Part shown: positions 1 through 51,415 of the stretch, piece by piece
Layout of the letters: each line of letters starts with the position of its first letter
Numbering within the stretch: the first letter of the stretch is position 1
From: Seriola aureovittata
Lineage: Eukaryota > Chordata > Actinopteri > Carangiformes > Carangidae
Assembly: GCF_021018895.1 (NCBI RefSeq)
Contig: NC_079381.1
Location: 10,983,001 to 11,047,000, forward strand
Reading direction: 5' to 3'
Length of the DNA: 64,000 nt
Made by a program: the position numbers and the translations under genes
Notes under the pieces: model-generated
What the model saw: only the letters and a program-made list of their open reading frames with translations
Databases searched by the model: none
Told to the model about the DNA's origin: nothing

Positions 1-1429
1 AGATCTACGTCTGCAGGTGAGATGTTTTAGTTCAGTGGCACCCCTTTCTTCTGATGGCCTACTTTTCCCTTGTTCATCATACTGTATCTGTAGTATGCTC
101 AATTAAAGCTGATGGCAATCTCTGGCTTCCAAAGAATGTTTGAATGTTTAAGGAGTTAAAGAAAATAGAATAAAGAGTAAAAGCACCTTTCAATTAGTAG
201 CAGAATGAAACCAAATTAACTTCCTGCCAATGCTGCACTTGGGAAGATTAAAGGACTGGGTGAATTATGCTGCAAAAGACTTTAAAGTGAGGCAGAACCC
301 AAATCAGGAACTTGACACCAGTCATGAAAATTAAAGATATATTTTTGCAGAAAGAATCTCAGTTTGAATATTGCTCCTGGATAAAAATGAACAGTGTGAA
401 GCACCATAGTCAAGCTTTGTTCATCTCACATTTGAATAATGAAGTATTTCTTAATGTAGTATTTTCATAGGGTGCATGCAATGCATGCACTATTTTTCAA
501 GTAAATTATCTTATAACTATCAATTTAAAAATGTTTCAATGGTTGTTTAAGTAAAGATTACAGGGCTGACATATAGTATGTTGTGGTTTGTGTATCTAGA
601 TGCACGTCAGATGCTATGATAGTGACTTTTCCAAAAAGCAAAAACAGAAGGTTAGGAATTATAGTTACAAAAATGTATACAGTGGAAATATACACAACCT
701 CAGTGTTCCTACTGCACATATTGTTAGCAGATGGGAAATTCTATAGCCAGTTGGCCTAAATCTGGGCCATATTTGAAATACTAATCCAAATACAATCCAC
801 TGGAATATGAGGATGTGAAATGGTACATAATCTTGATTATTATGAGCTACACAAATGAAAAAGCCTTGTGTACAGTACATGTTCTACCCAAATGTCAAAC
901 AGTTCGGATCCAGAGCAAGTTTTTCAGACCGCGTTTTCTACACTGGTCCATATAGAGCCTGTTGCCTTCTGAAAAGGTTAATTACATATTAAGAGCATGT
1001 TAGTGTCATAAATTGAATGAAGCCAGGCAGTCCAAAGGCTTCACTGGCAGTCATTTGCTGGAAATTTGTAAATCAGCACATTTACCCATAGTCTACTTAA
1101 GAAGCCTATGGTTTTGTGTGACATGTACTTCACTGCAGTATTTCAGTCCAATGCTACTTTATAATTTTACTCCACTGCATCAGTGGAAAATATTGAAGTT
1201 TTTAATCCACCACATTTATTTGACAACTTTACTTACTGCAGATTAATAATACAAAATATGTACATGTACATATGTGATTTTATATGTAAAAATTGTGGTA
1301 TTGCTACTTTTACTTGACTAAAACATCTCAATACTTCTTTCACCAATGGTTTTTTAAAATATGACATGGAATTGATATGGATTTAAATAGTATGAATCAG
1401 ACCATCATAATTAGCTAAAGTGCGCAGTA
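1..1429. other. AT-rich DNA without recognised features
   Basis: There are only short open frames with no recognisable product, and no simple repeat or repeat family was seen. Confidence 0.6.
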
Positions 1430-1960
1430 GTAAGCGCACCCTTCGTAATTAGGCGGGCAACTTAAACGGCCACTTCCGCTTTAGTAGTCGTTGTTAGCTA
1501 ACATAACACTGCTGGAAACATTGGCGCCAACTTTGCAACTTTACAAGTAACACTACCTAAACAAGCTAACCTACAAGAGCCAGACCATGTTACTCCAACA
1601 CGTCTTTGTGAATGAATATTTCCCGCTGTTGCTGCCTCATTTTGCGATCAACTTTTGGCCCGGACGACACTTCAAGCTTCCGACGGTGATTTCCAGGCCT
1701 GCGGTGGACAGCACCTGTCAAAGAGCTAACTGCAGAGATCACGACTACCTTCTCAAAGCTAAGTCCCTGCTGTTTTTTTTGTTAACATCTGAGATAACGT
1801 CTCGTGGCTCTGTTCAGTTGTTGTTTGTTTTGTTTTTTCGGTTTTCCGCGCTGGCTGCTTATTTGAGCTGTTTCTTGTGTCTGCTGGCTGAAAATTTCTG
1901 CTCTTCTGCTGTGAACATTTGGCTCTGTACGAGATTTGCATCTGTAATAATCGATGATTA
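1430..1960. promoter_or_regulatory. Candidate promoter / first exon of an unidentified gene
   Basis: CpGs and GC content rise here against AT-rich flanks. The block includes CACTTCCGCT (ETS-like core), GTTAGCTAAC and TTGGCGCCAAC, features common at vertebrate start regions. A plus-strand open frame of 124 codons begins at 1587 in the context GACCATGT. Its product has no family that I recognise and may be chance. Direction and gene identity are unknown. Confidence 0.3.
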
Positions 1961-2429
1961 ATGTCTTGGAGTGGCTGGCCTATGTTTTGTCATGGTTGTT
2001 GTTTGGCATGTGACGCTTTCATCGTGGAGATATGAATATATGTTGTATGAATATTCATGTTTGAGTTTCATTATTATTTGAGTGTTATGGCCCGAGATGC
2101 TCTCAGGGCATGTTTCTCCATCGGTTGTTGCCTTTGATTTTGGTGATATGCATATCCCATCTACATAATGGTTTGGTCAACTACACTTTCTCAGCTGGCT
2201 TTACAGCTTTTCATACCATAATATCTGAGCTTGTGGTTTTTTTCTGCTGCTGCACTGAACTGCTCTGATTGCCAACTGTAAGCTCATCCATGTAGTGATG
2301 GTGCATATACTGCTGCTTATCACACAACATAACATTTCACAAGAGTCTGTCTGCTTGTTGCTCCCTATGTTGCTGATTGTTGATGATTATGTGATGATGA
2401 TTTTTTTTATTTTTATATATAAATTATCT

Positions 2430-2560
2430 GCTTCTTAACTAGGGGTGTAATGATTCTGAAATGGAGACTGAAACCTCCATACAAATGCCTATGATCTTGT
2501 ATCGGAACCGTGACAACCCTTCCCGCATGCTCACACACAGTTAGGGCAAGCTGTACATTT
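2430..2560 (+). mobile_element. Possible hAT-type transposon remnant
   Basis: AGGGGTGTAATGATTC followed by a degraded stretch with GTATCGGAACCGTGACA resembles the terminal region of fish hAT elements (typically AGGGGTGTAACGATAC... then CGGTTCGG...). It is heavily diverged, and neither the other end nor a target duplication was located. Confidence 0.35.
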
Positions 2561-5500
2561 TGTACATGTTGCACCTATTTTATTGTCTTCCAAATGAATT
2601 TGTCGTGTGACTGTTTCAGTCAAATCATGATTGGGATGATTGAGTGATTATGCCTGTGGTAAAAGTTTACCCACATTCAAGTCAACAGTTTTGGAACATT
2701 TTGGCAGTCTCTGTACCTTGTAGTTTTGGGGAGGAATTATATTCTCGAAACTCTCCAGTGTCTTCTGTGCTGAGCTTGGTGTATGTTTGTATCTTTGTGG
2801 CTGGGTCAGAGCCTTGATGCAAAATATCACCTGTACTATGTGAAGCTCCCACCAGGTGTCCTGTTTGCCCCAAATGGCCCACAGGTTTGGAGCACCTGGT
2901 TTAGAGACCAACTTTCACAATTTAAAAACATGAAAAGGTGTTGAAGCAACTTTTAGTGAAGACAATCGTCTGAGGCAGCAGCTCTGAGCTTAGTGAGTTT
3001 TTTCAGTATGAGCATGAGGCCAGACATGGTGTGTTCCTCTGTCCTGCTTTATACAGAGACAGTCTGAAAAAGAGATATTTGAACAAACCACCTGAATGTC
3101 TTCAGACTGTGTGTTCCTCCAGACTGTGAAGCTGCATTTTTCCCTTTTTCCCCCTTTCCTTTTTTTTAAAAGCAGCAATTTCAAACCTAAACAATGATAT
3201 CAATTTAGCATAGGATCTTATTTTGGACAGTGGTTACATGACAGTAGTCCTAGCATATATTAACAAAATTATTTTGGCACCAGTTATTCAAAGAAAAAAA
3301 AGAAGGTTGTGCTTTTACCAGATGAGAATATTTCTCTTTGATCTTACTAGTAATTTACTTCTTTTAGTGACAGCATAAATAATTCTATATTTATTCTGTT
3401 TAATTCTTCATTTACATGGTATGAAAGAGGTTTTTGGAGTGTTGTTTTTCACATAGAACTTCCTCAGGTTAAAGTTGTCATACATCTGTGGTGAGATCAC
3501 AAAACAACAAACTGAATACATGTGAAGACAATTTATAAAGCAGACTTTGTTACATGATGTCTCTCAAGTGCCAATAGATATCAAAAGAGCGCTGGTTGAC
3601 CCGACTGCCTCATCCAAATGTTCCACTGGAACTGGGAGGATCTTTTTCTTCTGCCATCTCAGGATCTAAACCTTCCTGCGTCTGAATCCTCTTTCTTCAT
3701 TGCTGGGTCTGGTCTTCGTCAGGGTTTTTCCAACTCTAATCAACTCAGATAACTCAAATTTCATCTGGTCTGATCAAATGTAATATCTCATGCGTGGAAA
3801 AATACATGTTCTTGTTGCTCTATCTGTTTTGATGTAAACCACATGGCGCAGAATCTCAAGGGAATGTTTTAAACTGAGGCCGCCCAGTATTCGTATGGTG
3901 TTCCTAATAATGAGCATAGTGAGTGTATCTTTCATGATTACTTTATCTATTTAATATTGATCTCCTTGGGGCTCCAAAGATAACAGTGGTACACAATACA
4001 ATGTAACTATTCAATTTAGGATATTTTCATACCCATTTCAGACAGGTTAGTGCAGATACAAACACCAGTTTTATGACTCTTGACGTCTTACTAACAAATC
4101 TGTCCTTGTACCATATTCATCAATGTTAAACCAGGCACGGCCTCTTCATGCACTCTGCAGTTTGTAGCCTCAGGAGGAACAAATCAGAGATACTTAATGA
4201 CCTTGAACGACCCTGGAGAACAGCTTAAGATAAGAGCGTGTTTCCTCCTACTGTGGGATGCCAACACAGACAGTTATAAGCTGTCTGTGTTGATATAATG
4301 TCTTCCTTTTCTTTCTACACACATGTTGCATTTTCACTTAATTTTTCTCAATGTGAAAGCCACACACGAGGGATAGGTTTAACAGGTGAAAGGGACATTT
4401 TTGAAAAGGGACGTTGGTGTTGGGAAAGAAGTGGATTTACAATCTCTGGACACTCGGGACATACTGTAGATTATGCTAAATGGTTTGCAGTTGAATACTA
4501 ACAAACTGTGTGAGATATTTGCAAACCACATTTTGCATATCAAATTCGATGTTAAATCCCCATTCTAATTTAAATGGAGGAAATAAAAATGGAGGTGGAG
4601 GTGGAAAAGCAGTGCACAGGATGGAAGAGTCTATGAAAGGCATGGAGATTAGGGATCGAGGCATTTCTGGGACAGGGAGATAAGGCACCTTTGAAACAAC
4701 TTTTTGAGTGTCAGGACTGCCTTATCTGCCTTTTTCCATGCTAAGTTTCACCTAAAACAAAATAATTCAAAACGTGTTGTTTTTATCTCTCTCTCTCTCT
4801 CTCTCTCGCTCTCTCCCTCTGTCTTGTTGTGCTTACAATTTATTTCTGGCGCTGAGGCTGAACCAAGAGTTTTATTGTGAACAGAGAGAAATCAACAGAA
4901 AGTTAAACCACCTTCTTAATACACGATGGACTGTTTCTAATTCTCCACTCTTCATTTCAAAGTAGCCTCTACTGTCCACCTTTCTCTGTTCTGCTTTCCA
5001 TGAATGGGTCTATAATATAGGAAGTCACTTGGCAGAGGTAGGGCTGTGTAGTAAACCAGCTTTTCTTGTCAAAGTTTTCATTTGGTATTGAGTTGAATTT
5101 AATTCTTAATCCACAAACGCATCCATAGAGATTTTTCTTGTGTAGTCCTGATGTGGCAATTGTATCTTCTTGGAAGTTGACATGAAATGAACTGTGTTCA
5201 TGCAATTTTAAATAGCACTGGAGGAGTTGAAGTAATTTGCAGGAGTGTGATCATGGTGATAAGAAGTTCTATGAAACTTAAAAAGAGGATTGTAATGCAT
5301 AAACTTGCACCCACTGAGGATGTGTCATGCACATCCCCGTTTGTGGGCAGTTGTCTTGTTTTATCAGGTTGTTACAGCCAAGACGACTTCACAACTTAAT
5401 GGTCAGTGTTCACCAACCGTGTTCAGTCTCATCTCCACTCATGTGATACAGAGTAGTGATGATGGTGTGATAGCGGAGTTTCTTTTGGATGATTGTGGGG

Positions 5501-7690
5501 ATGTAAGTCATTGAAATGAGAAATGAGCTGCAACATTATTTTTTCTCTGCAGTTCTATCAAACTGCAACAAGTCTGTCTCCATGGTTTTAAGCTTAAGTG
5601 TCCTTTAAACACATTTTCTTCAAACAAAAGGTCAGATTTCAGAGATCTTGCTGCTCATAGTTATTCTTTTCTCTTCTTCAAATTTGATGCATTTTAGAGA
5701 AAAAAATCATTTCTAAAAGCTACACCTTGCTTCTCTTTTGTTTGATTTTTCCCATTATGTCATCTGAACTGAAACGGCAAATAAAGCAACAGACTGAGAC
5801 AGACAAAAGGACATGTTTGCATCTTTAATTAGATTTCCGGTGAGGAGGAAAACAAGAAAGCTCTCTCAAACTCCTGAGTCAGAGTGCTCTTCACATCATG
5901 TTCAGTTCAGCCCAATAAGTTAAAAAAAAACATTGATTACCAGTAATTTCTGTATAGACTGCATATGAGATTTTCTTCTATGTTTTCTGTGGCACAAGAT
6001 GTACGGTTACCTTTCTAAAGAGGAACTTCCTGAATTGGCAGAATCCATCCAATCACAACTTTGCCTCAAACTGACCAGCGTCCATTTCTCTGATATGAAA
6101 ATTATGCCAGAAAAAAAAAAATTCCATTAAACCCAGCAGCTGTTAAGGGCAACATCTTTGAGAATTTGGCAGCTTAATGCTTCTGCTGGAATTAAAATGG
6201 CTCAATGACATGAAGAGTTGTGTAACAGTTGAATTTGAAATCTGTAGTGAAAACATGTAATGCGTGACTCAGGCTGAGAGAGCACTTGTCTGTGCCAGAC
6301 AAACCGTAGGCCAGCACTGCAATGTCAGAGAGAGGGCACAAGCAAATAAAAAGCAGAGTCCTGCTTGTAGAGAAATGAAGAACACTCCAGTGAGATTGTT
6401 TGACTCTAACACAAAAAGAATTCTGCACTTAATGCTCCAAATATTAACACATCCACACAAACAGTGACGAATGGAAAAGTATTTACCTTACACAGCTAGA
6501 GAATACTTTGTACTGTGTGTTTGAATATGTTTGTCTGTGGACATGCTAGGGCTGGGACCACTCAACCATCTCGAGTGAAATCTGTTAAAAAAAAAAAAAA
6601 AAAACTATAAACTTTCTCAGTGCCGACCACTTATGCAAACAGTAATTGGTTAGTAATAATAGCGATTCTGTATGACATTCAGGAGCTGTTGTAATTTGGG
6701 GACGCACTGTTTCAGTTGATGCGCACCGCTGTGACTATCTGAGCCGTGAGCTGTGGTGGGACTGAGCTATGTCTTCTTGCATTGCTACTCTCTACCTTGC
6801 CTGAAATGTGACAGCATTTTAAGGAGGAGAAGCAGGACAACAAACACGATGTTAACACTTTCAGATAACACAAGCAATTTTTAAGATCATTTGTAAAGCT
6901 GGTACTGTTTATATTCATTTCATCAAGTAAATGCTCTTACATTAGTTGCTCCCTCTAGCACTAACAAAAACTACAGGCACACAAAAAGTAGAATACTGGC
7001 ACAAAAAAGAAATCTCAATACTCTGGCCTCAGTTTACCATTTTATTTCTTAGGTTGAGATAAACAAGCCTTCATTTGGCTGAAATGTGTCAGCTTAACGT
7101 CCTCAGTATGCTTCGGATGAAGATCGTTTAACAGGCTGTCTACAACCAAGCGCGACACCATGAATGCCTTCCAGAGGAGACTGTCCGTAAGTGTGTGCTG
7201 TTTCACACATCACGTCCTGCTCCTCTTTTATAACAGCAGCCTTTTCACTCCACTTTGGACACTGGCCATTTGGACCAAGTTTAAACAGCAAACTTTCTGT
7301 CCTTTGAGTGCCTCTATGCCATTTTATATGTTAATTTGACTCTAGCAGAGCACACACTTCACTTAGTAGATGTGCACCTGTCTTGCATCTGAAAAACAGG
7401 GAAGCATTTGACAGCTCGAACGCTGTTTTTAAAATTATAACATTGTTGATGTTAAATGTTAATTTTGTCATGATTTGTTAAAATGCCTTTTTGTCCCAGC
7501 CCTGTTGTTTTATTTGTGTGTGTCTCTGTGTGTGAGCACTTGCAATTTGTTTCAGATTGGTGTCCAGCTCAGCTGCTGCTCTCCACATGTGACAATTCTT
7601 AATCTGTCTGTGAAAGCTCAGGTCACTCGGCCAGTGCGATCGTCTCAGACACAGACACACACTCAGTACATATTTCTGGCCTTTTAACTA
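2561..7690. other. Intergenic AT-rich DNA
   Basis: This region contains short chance open frames and a (CT)n repeat at 4786-4817. A plus-strand exon-like piece at 7104-7180 ends TCC/GTAAGTG. No gene is recognised. Confidence 0.5.
4786..4817. repeat. (CT)n microsatellite
   Basis: About ten uninterrupted CT units are followed by interrupted ones. Confidence 0.9.
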
Positions 7691-7965
7691 GCTGACACCT
7701 GGCAGGAGCAGCAGATGGCTGTTAACAGCTTAAACTTCTGGCAGATCTGTTTAATTCAGAGAGCTCCGGTCCTCCGACTGGATCACAGCCCAGTGAAGTA
7801 AGAGGTGGCAGAAGCTCGTTTGGCTGCCATTAAGAGAAGCCAAGAGTGTTTGGCAGGAGTGAGAGCAGCCGGCTCTATTGACAGGGGCCGGCTAAGTGGC
7901 CTGAACCCTCTGCAAAAGAGCAAAGGGGATCAACAGGGCAACTCCTACACTACAGGGGTAGGTGC
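7690..7965. promoter_or_regulatory. GC-richer non-repetitive block, candidate conserved element or exon
   Basis: The block lies about 1.1 kb past the stop of nsmf. It has E-box-like CACCTGG and CAGATGG, and a plus-strand open frame (7805-7993) rich in Ala/Arg/Gly. No protein family is recognised and no convincing acceptor precedes it, so regulatory constraint is as likely as coding. Confidence 0.25.
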
Positions 7966-8143
7966 ACTTGGATGGCTGTTACATCCCTCTTGACATCATG
8001 AATCATACTAGACTGTCCATGTGTATGTGATAAAAAGATAATTGTGGGGATGAAGGTGATCATTCTTTTTGCTTCAAAGGAGGAGCAGATAGAGAAAATA
8101 CACAACACATCTGCATGTTTTTTTTTCTTTTCCTTTTTACATG

Positions 8144-8148
<5 letters not shown>

Positions 8149-8183
<35 letters not shown>

Positions 8184-8184
8184 A
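8149..8184. repeat. (CA)n microsatellite
   Basis: This is a nearly perfect CA array beside T-rich runs. Confidence 0.95.
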
Positions 8185-8777
8185 AAATCAGCACATTGTA
8201 CTTTTTTTTTTCTTTTCTTTTTTTTTTTACCAAAACATAAAGCTCAATTCCTCAAACAGAAGATGCATTTCTAAGGAGATAATACATTCATTCCAAGCGA
8301 TGGCGACGGAGATTACAATATCTTGATAGAATAGACAAACAGATTAATTACTTCATGGCTAAAACCTGAGTTATTCCAAAGTATTTCCATATGAAACTGC
8401 ACAACAATGCACATCAAAAATAAATGATGCATCATTATTCTCATATAGAGTATTATTTGCATGACTAAAGCTATGCTAATATATTCATGTGATATATACA
8501 CACATCAGTATATGGATTATTTATGTATATGTGTGTGTCCGGGATCTGAGATTATCTAAGAGGTCCAGTCAAAACACAGAACCATATTATGACAGAATGA
8601 CTTTCAGCGATTTTTCTGAAGCACTTCAGCCTCAAAAATTTTATGTCCTTGCAACAGAAGTGACTAAAATGATATTTCTTTTTTGTACATGTTGGAATTT
8701 TTGATGCTCCCTTTTTGCTTTCAAACTCGAGATGCAGAGATAGTCCAGTTGTCTCTGCTTTTTCCTCATTTTTTTCT

Positions 8778-9058
8778 TTTATTTGTATTGTTTCGGCCCT
8801 TTTTGTTAGTCTTTGAAAGTTACTCTTGAAATGAGGAAGAACAGAGCAGCATGATTTAGTTTGTCTTCAGCCTCCTCGGCCTGCCATCCCTCTCCATCCT
8901 CTCCCAGCCCTCTCCAGGATGAAAGCAGGTATGACTGTTTAATATTGAGCTGTTGGGTCGAGCACTACAGTTGAGCAATGTTCAGTCATTGGATCAGTTT
9001 TAACAGGTTCCTCGTGGCACTGGAGGGCTCCGCTGCACCCACTATCCTGGTGTCTTCG
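8778..9058 (-). other. nsmf: Probable start of nsmf 3' UTR with candidate poly(A) signals
   Basis: Downstream of the stop codon the minus strand has an ATTAAA variant at 8943-8938 and a canonical AATAAA at 8783-8778. The true cleavage site cannot be fixed from sequence alone, and the UTR could extend further. Confidence 0.45.
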
Positions 9059-47213
<38,155 letters not shown>

Positions 47214-47515
47214 GCTGACATGGAAACGACGCAGGCAGGAAAACAGTTCATTCCAAAGACTCGAGGGACAGAGGGATGCGACAATGAAAATGGTGTATAA
47301 AATTTTTTTTTTTTTTTTTTTAAAGTTAATGGGAAATCCGGTAGCAGATATGTCACACACGAGTCTGCAGAGCAAAAAAAAAAAAATGCCAAAAAAAAGG
47401 GAGGGACGTCAGCCTCTCTCCCCCTCTCTCCCTCTCTGTCTCCGTGTCTCTCCGGATATGAGCACCTACGTGGGGTAACTGCACAGCTGTCAGCGTGTGG
47501 CTGAAAATACACAGA

Positions 47516-47541
47516 CCTCTCTCTCTCTCTCTCTCTCTCTC
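47516..47541. repeat. (CT)n microsatellite upstream of nsmf
   Basis: On the nsmf strand this is (GA)n, about 300 nt upstream of the start codon. GA tracts near promoters can bind GAGA-type factors, which here is only an inference. Confidence 0.9.
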
Positions 47542-47578
47542 ATTGATCTGAAAATGCAATGGTAGGGGTGGCAATATC

Positions 47579-47601
47579 ACCATCATCATCATCATCATCA
47601 C
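47579..47601. repeat. (CAT)n microsatellite
   Basis: About seven trinucleotide units, roughly 370 nt upstream of the nsmf start codon. Confidence 0.9.
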
Positions 47602-47740
47602 CACAACAGGGAGGGGGTTGTGGAGGTGCTGTATGAGGGACACTGATGCCATCCATGTAGGAACCTCTGCTTTTCATCTCAACCATATTTTGACTATTAT
47701 CTTTATTCATTTATGTAATCTGTCATTTTGGTAAAAATGA

Positions 47741-47741
<1 letters not shown>

Positions 47742-47786
<45 letters not shown>
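47742..47786. repeat. (CA)n microsatellite
   Basis: This is a near-pure CA array. Confidence 0.95.
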
Positions 47787-47799
47787 ATTGAAATGTAGA

Positions 47800-49658
47800 G
47801 ACTCTCATCTACAGCCAAGGACAGTGGGAGCAGTGAGGTTGAGACGCCGCAGTGCTCTGTGAACATCACTTCAAACAGTATCATGATAACAATAGCTTTA
47901 GAGAGTGTGTTGTTTTTCTGATGTTTTTTTCTCCCCGAACCATTGTGGTAGGATCTTCACTGTTATCAGTAGTCAAAGGAGTAGGCTACTATAGACTGAC
48001 GGATCATGAAGGGCTGCTCCTACAGAGTTACAGTGTGGTTACTGATGAGCACTCTAATGAGTTGTTTCTTTCTTCAGTCACGGATCAACAGTGCTCGAAT
48101 TGTCACTGTCAGGTCATTGTGGTCGGTTAATTGGGAGTAATTATGGTTAACTTGATATCCAAAACAGGTGATGACGATTTAAGTGAAAATGGGATACAAC
48201 ATAAAAAAAACCCTCATACTTGTATATCAAATTTTATTTCAAGCACTTGTCAATTTCCACCTTTAGAAGACTTTCTTATCCCCTAGTGTAACCTGCGGCT
48301 TGGGAAAGGTAGAAAAAAAAACATGTCTGGTGAATAATATTATGAATATTTTTTCTGACTTCTCTCCCTTTCTATACTTCTGTTTTCTAATGAAATAGTT
48401 TCAACTCTTCCTGTCCCTAAAATCATTTAAATGTAAGAATATGAGAAGTTAGAATCACTTAGGTTTGGTTGAACGACAACCTGTGATGAGAGGTCACAAG
48501 TGGACCCTGGAAAGGTCAGGAACTGGTGCTGAAATAAGTACAGTTTGCATTGTTCGTGAGCATTTGGTGTATGATAAACATTTTAACACGAGGATCTCAA
48601 AGCCCTTCTCACCCTTTATTAGAGTGGCAGTCAGTCAAGGATGGATGGTTGAATTGAAAAGTATAAAGAAAATGGTTCAAATCAGAACAAAGGACTGAAT
48701 TGTTGTATTAAAGTAAATCAGGTCATTATTACACTCACTTAAATCAATACGTGCATCCATAAACTATTTTAACCATTCCATGTTCAGGCATCACTAAACA
48801 ATGGATCTAATCTGAAATCAATTAAACACTTAAATTAAATTACACATAAATTGGTGGAATATTTAGCAACTTAATTATGAGGGTGAAAAGTTCTTAATTT
48901 AACTATGATAGATTTTCTGTTTAGCACTCAGTCATGATTTAGGGTTTTATAACTTCCTGTCAGTGTCTTCAAACCTGCAGTGGAAGTCTGCATATGGAGT
49001 TGGGTGTGGTGGGAACTTGTGATTTAACAAGTGTTTTAAGGTTCAAACTGTAATAACAAAATGTGACAATATACAGATAGTCAGTATTTGAATTTATACA
49101 TATAGTAAGTATCATAAAATGTAAAAGAGAAAGATACAAATCAGCCTTCTAACTGTTAAAATTGGATCTATAGACTTATTTCAACCATCGCACTAAAAGC
49201 AAGAAAAACCATTCTGACAGCATTGCCCATTTAAAAGACATGATCTTAAACATGATTAATAGCACTACAGATCAATACCATATGCAAAATACCTTTTATG
49301 TAATGGAATGTTATACAACTTGATTTTCTTCCTTTTAAATAAACCAGTGTTGGTCCAGCAGGACAGAAGATTTGTTAACTCACACCGCTCAGAGACAATT
49401 CATTACCAGTCACCGGTAGGAGATAAGTGAGTGCTGGTCACAGTGGTGTATGCACACACATGCACATATGGGCTCATGCACACATCATATAAACAGATAG
49501 AAGTCGAGGCAGCAGACGAATCGCCCTGTAACGGCCGATTAGCCTTCAAACATCAAATCAATCAGTCTTTCAATCCACAGGTCATTTCACCAGCAGTTCG
49601 AATGTGCAGGACGTCCTTGGGCTTTATATATCTTTTGCTATGTGCTTCTCCTACACAT

Positions 49659-49691
<33 letters not shown>

Positions 49692-50280
49692 TACACGCAC
49701 AAACACACACACACACACACAAACACACACTAAGACAAAAGGAATGAAAATCGATAAATAAAGCAAAGCACCGCTGGGCTGGTGTGAGCTGCTGTAGGCC
49801 ATTAAGCAGTAAATAATTCCAGGCAGCTCTGACGAGAGCGAGGGGTTGTGTGTGGATAGACTTTAGATCAGCACGGGGGGAAGGAGGGATGAATGAATGG
49901 AGAGAGGACAGGACAGTGCAGCTCCTCACACAAGAAAAGATGATGGAAAGAGGAGGAGGGATGAATGGAGGCGTGAATGGACAGCAGGAATCCAAAAAAG
50001 ATAGGGGGCAGACAGGGGACAGCATGCAGAGGAGTGACAAAGAGAGAGAGAGAGATACAAGGATGAATGAAAAAAGAGATACAAGAGTTTTTCATTCCAT
50101 AAAAGGAGTACAGCAAACACACTGGGATACCAGCTGAAAATATGCTGAAAAAGGGGCAGGAAAGGAGATGAAATAGTAGATGAGGGGCAGTGAAAATGGG
50201 AGGACAAGAAAGACACATGCAGCCATAAATCCACATCTGTCAAAGATATTAGTGTCTCCTATGACCCTGTGAAGCACTCA
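47800..50280. other. Upstream intergenic DNA
   Basis: AT-rich sequence with a CA array at 49657-49730 and a purine-rich block (49860-50200) giving overlapping pyrimidine-coded frames on the minus strand. No gene is recognised. Confidence 0.55.
49657..49730. repeat. Interrupted (CA)n array
   Basis: Two CA arrays are separated by a short non-repeat segment. Confidence 0.93.
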
Positions 50281-50281
50281 C

Positions 50282-50317
50282 CATTTGATTGATTGCAAAG
50301 CAGATCGATATTTGAGT
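50282..50317 (-). other. Exon-like 36-nt piece, unassigned
   Basis: AACTGTTGCAG acceptor and ATG/GTGAGTG donor bracket 36 nt that is open in all three frames. It lies upstream of nsmf on the same strand. No protein is recognised. It could be a noncoding 5' exon, an exon of a neighbour, or chance. Confidence 0.15.
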
Positions 50318-50559
50318 CTGCAACAGTTACAACAGCAGCCAGCCAAGTAGGCCGAGAGTCACAGTGAGGGGGCTCAATTTGCACAATCTTCTCAAATCCG
50401 ATTTTTCTTATCCGTAGATTACGTTTAGGAAAACAATGAAACCAAGTTGAATGCAGTACAATGCAATTTTCTATGCGTAAGTGTCATTTAACATACCATA
50501 CCTTCTCAATGATTGTCCCACTGGTTAAATTGAGAAATGTTTTTTTAGTATACCAGTAT

Positions 50560-50850
50560 GCATTTTTAACCATGCTAGTGGCATGGCTGTAGGGATGCCA
50601 GTGTTGGTCTCTTAGTCTGTTGTTTGGTCTGCCATTTTTGTACAGACTAGAAATATGTCAACAACTACATTATTGGATGGATTTCCATTACATGTTTATG
50701 GTTTCCAGAAGATGAATCCTATTGACACTGGCAGGTCAAAGTTTTCACTTATCCTGTGAAGTATCTCATTATCTGTTATATGGATTGCCACAGATATTCA
50801 TGGTTCCCAGAGGAAGAATCCTGATTACTTTTATGTTCCCTTATAATTTA
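50560..50850 (+). repeat. Interspersed repeat family A, copy 1
   Basis: TTGGATGGATTTCCATTACA, CCAGAAGATGAATCCTATTG and TTCATGGTTCCCAGAGG match the recurring modules seen at 52.5-53.26, 59.4-59.7 and 61.3-61.6 kb. Confidence 0.7.
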
Positions 50851-50888
50851 GTTTAGAACCATGTGTGATAGGAAATAAATGCAGTGCT

Positions 50889-50910
50889 TCATTCATTCAT
50901 TCATTCATTC
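50889..50910. repeat. (CATT)n microsatellite
   Basis: Five tandem tetranucleotide units. Confidence 0.9.
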
Positions 50911-51094
50911 AAAAAAATCCCTGTGAACATAATCCAACCCATAAGTATGTTGGCAAATATTTACTAATATATATAGACATCATTTCTAGGAGGCGGGGTC
51001 AAAATTTTAATTTACCCAGTAATTTGATTTATGATCAATACCTGCAAAACGAATTACATTCCCATCTGCATCAGCTGCACTTCATCTTTATTGC

Positions 51095-51180
51095 TAATTA
51101 ACAAATATAAACATGCTAACACACTAAATGGACGTGAAGGTTGTCATAGTGCGCGTGTTAGCATGCTAATTTTAGCATTT
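51095..51180 (+). repeat. Interspersed repeat family A, tail portion
   Basis: AACATGCTAACACAC and GTTAGCATGCTAATTTTAGC are the TTAGCATGCTAA-type module also seen at 61.49 kb. Confidence 0.6.
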
Positions 51181-51415
51181 AACTGGCTGCCTGACTCTTT
51201 TTTTTTTTTACTTTTACTAGGATCAAAGTATAGAAAATGTAATACAATTCAGATCGTCTTTATTTAACTTGTACACATTTAGCTGCCACACACTATCAAT
51301 CCATCTGACAGTGAGAAAATGTGTGCAAAGCAGCTGATAAAAATACCATCAAAGCAAGAACTTGTGTGACAGGGCTGAAGAAGTGAGATATTGTGAAAAT
51401 GACTTGTGACTTTAC

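Larger units (their letters stand above)
47214..47700 (-). promoter_or_regulatory. nsmf 5' UTR / proximal upstream region
   Basis: Immediately upstream of the start codon the minus strand reads GTTTCCATGTCAGCATGG. Beyond it are two long T/A runs, a CT-rich stretch, a (CT)n repeat at 47516-47541 and a (CAT)n repeat at 47579-47601. The transcription start is not visible. CATGTCAG directly before the ATG could act as an acceptor for an upstream noncoding exon, but this is speculative. Confidence 0.35.

Noticed and set aside
7104..7180. Plus-strand exon-like piece ending MNAFQRRLS before GTAAGTG
   Set aside because: The peptide faintly recalls the start of PCTAIRE kinases (RRLS), but the match is a few residues only and no following exon was found.
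47214..47375. In-frame upstream ATG extending nsmf exon 1 by 54 codons
   Set aside because: The extra residues include a poly-Lys stretch from a homopolymer and do not match the family. The MGTAAS start has a good context and a conserved myristoylation signal.
49868..50243. Overlapping minus-strand frames of 100-122 codons
   Set aside because: They arise from a GA-rich plus strand read as Ser/Phe/Leu/Pro codons. Two frames are open at once, which argues against coding.
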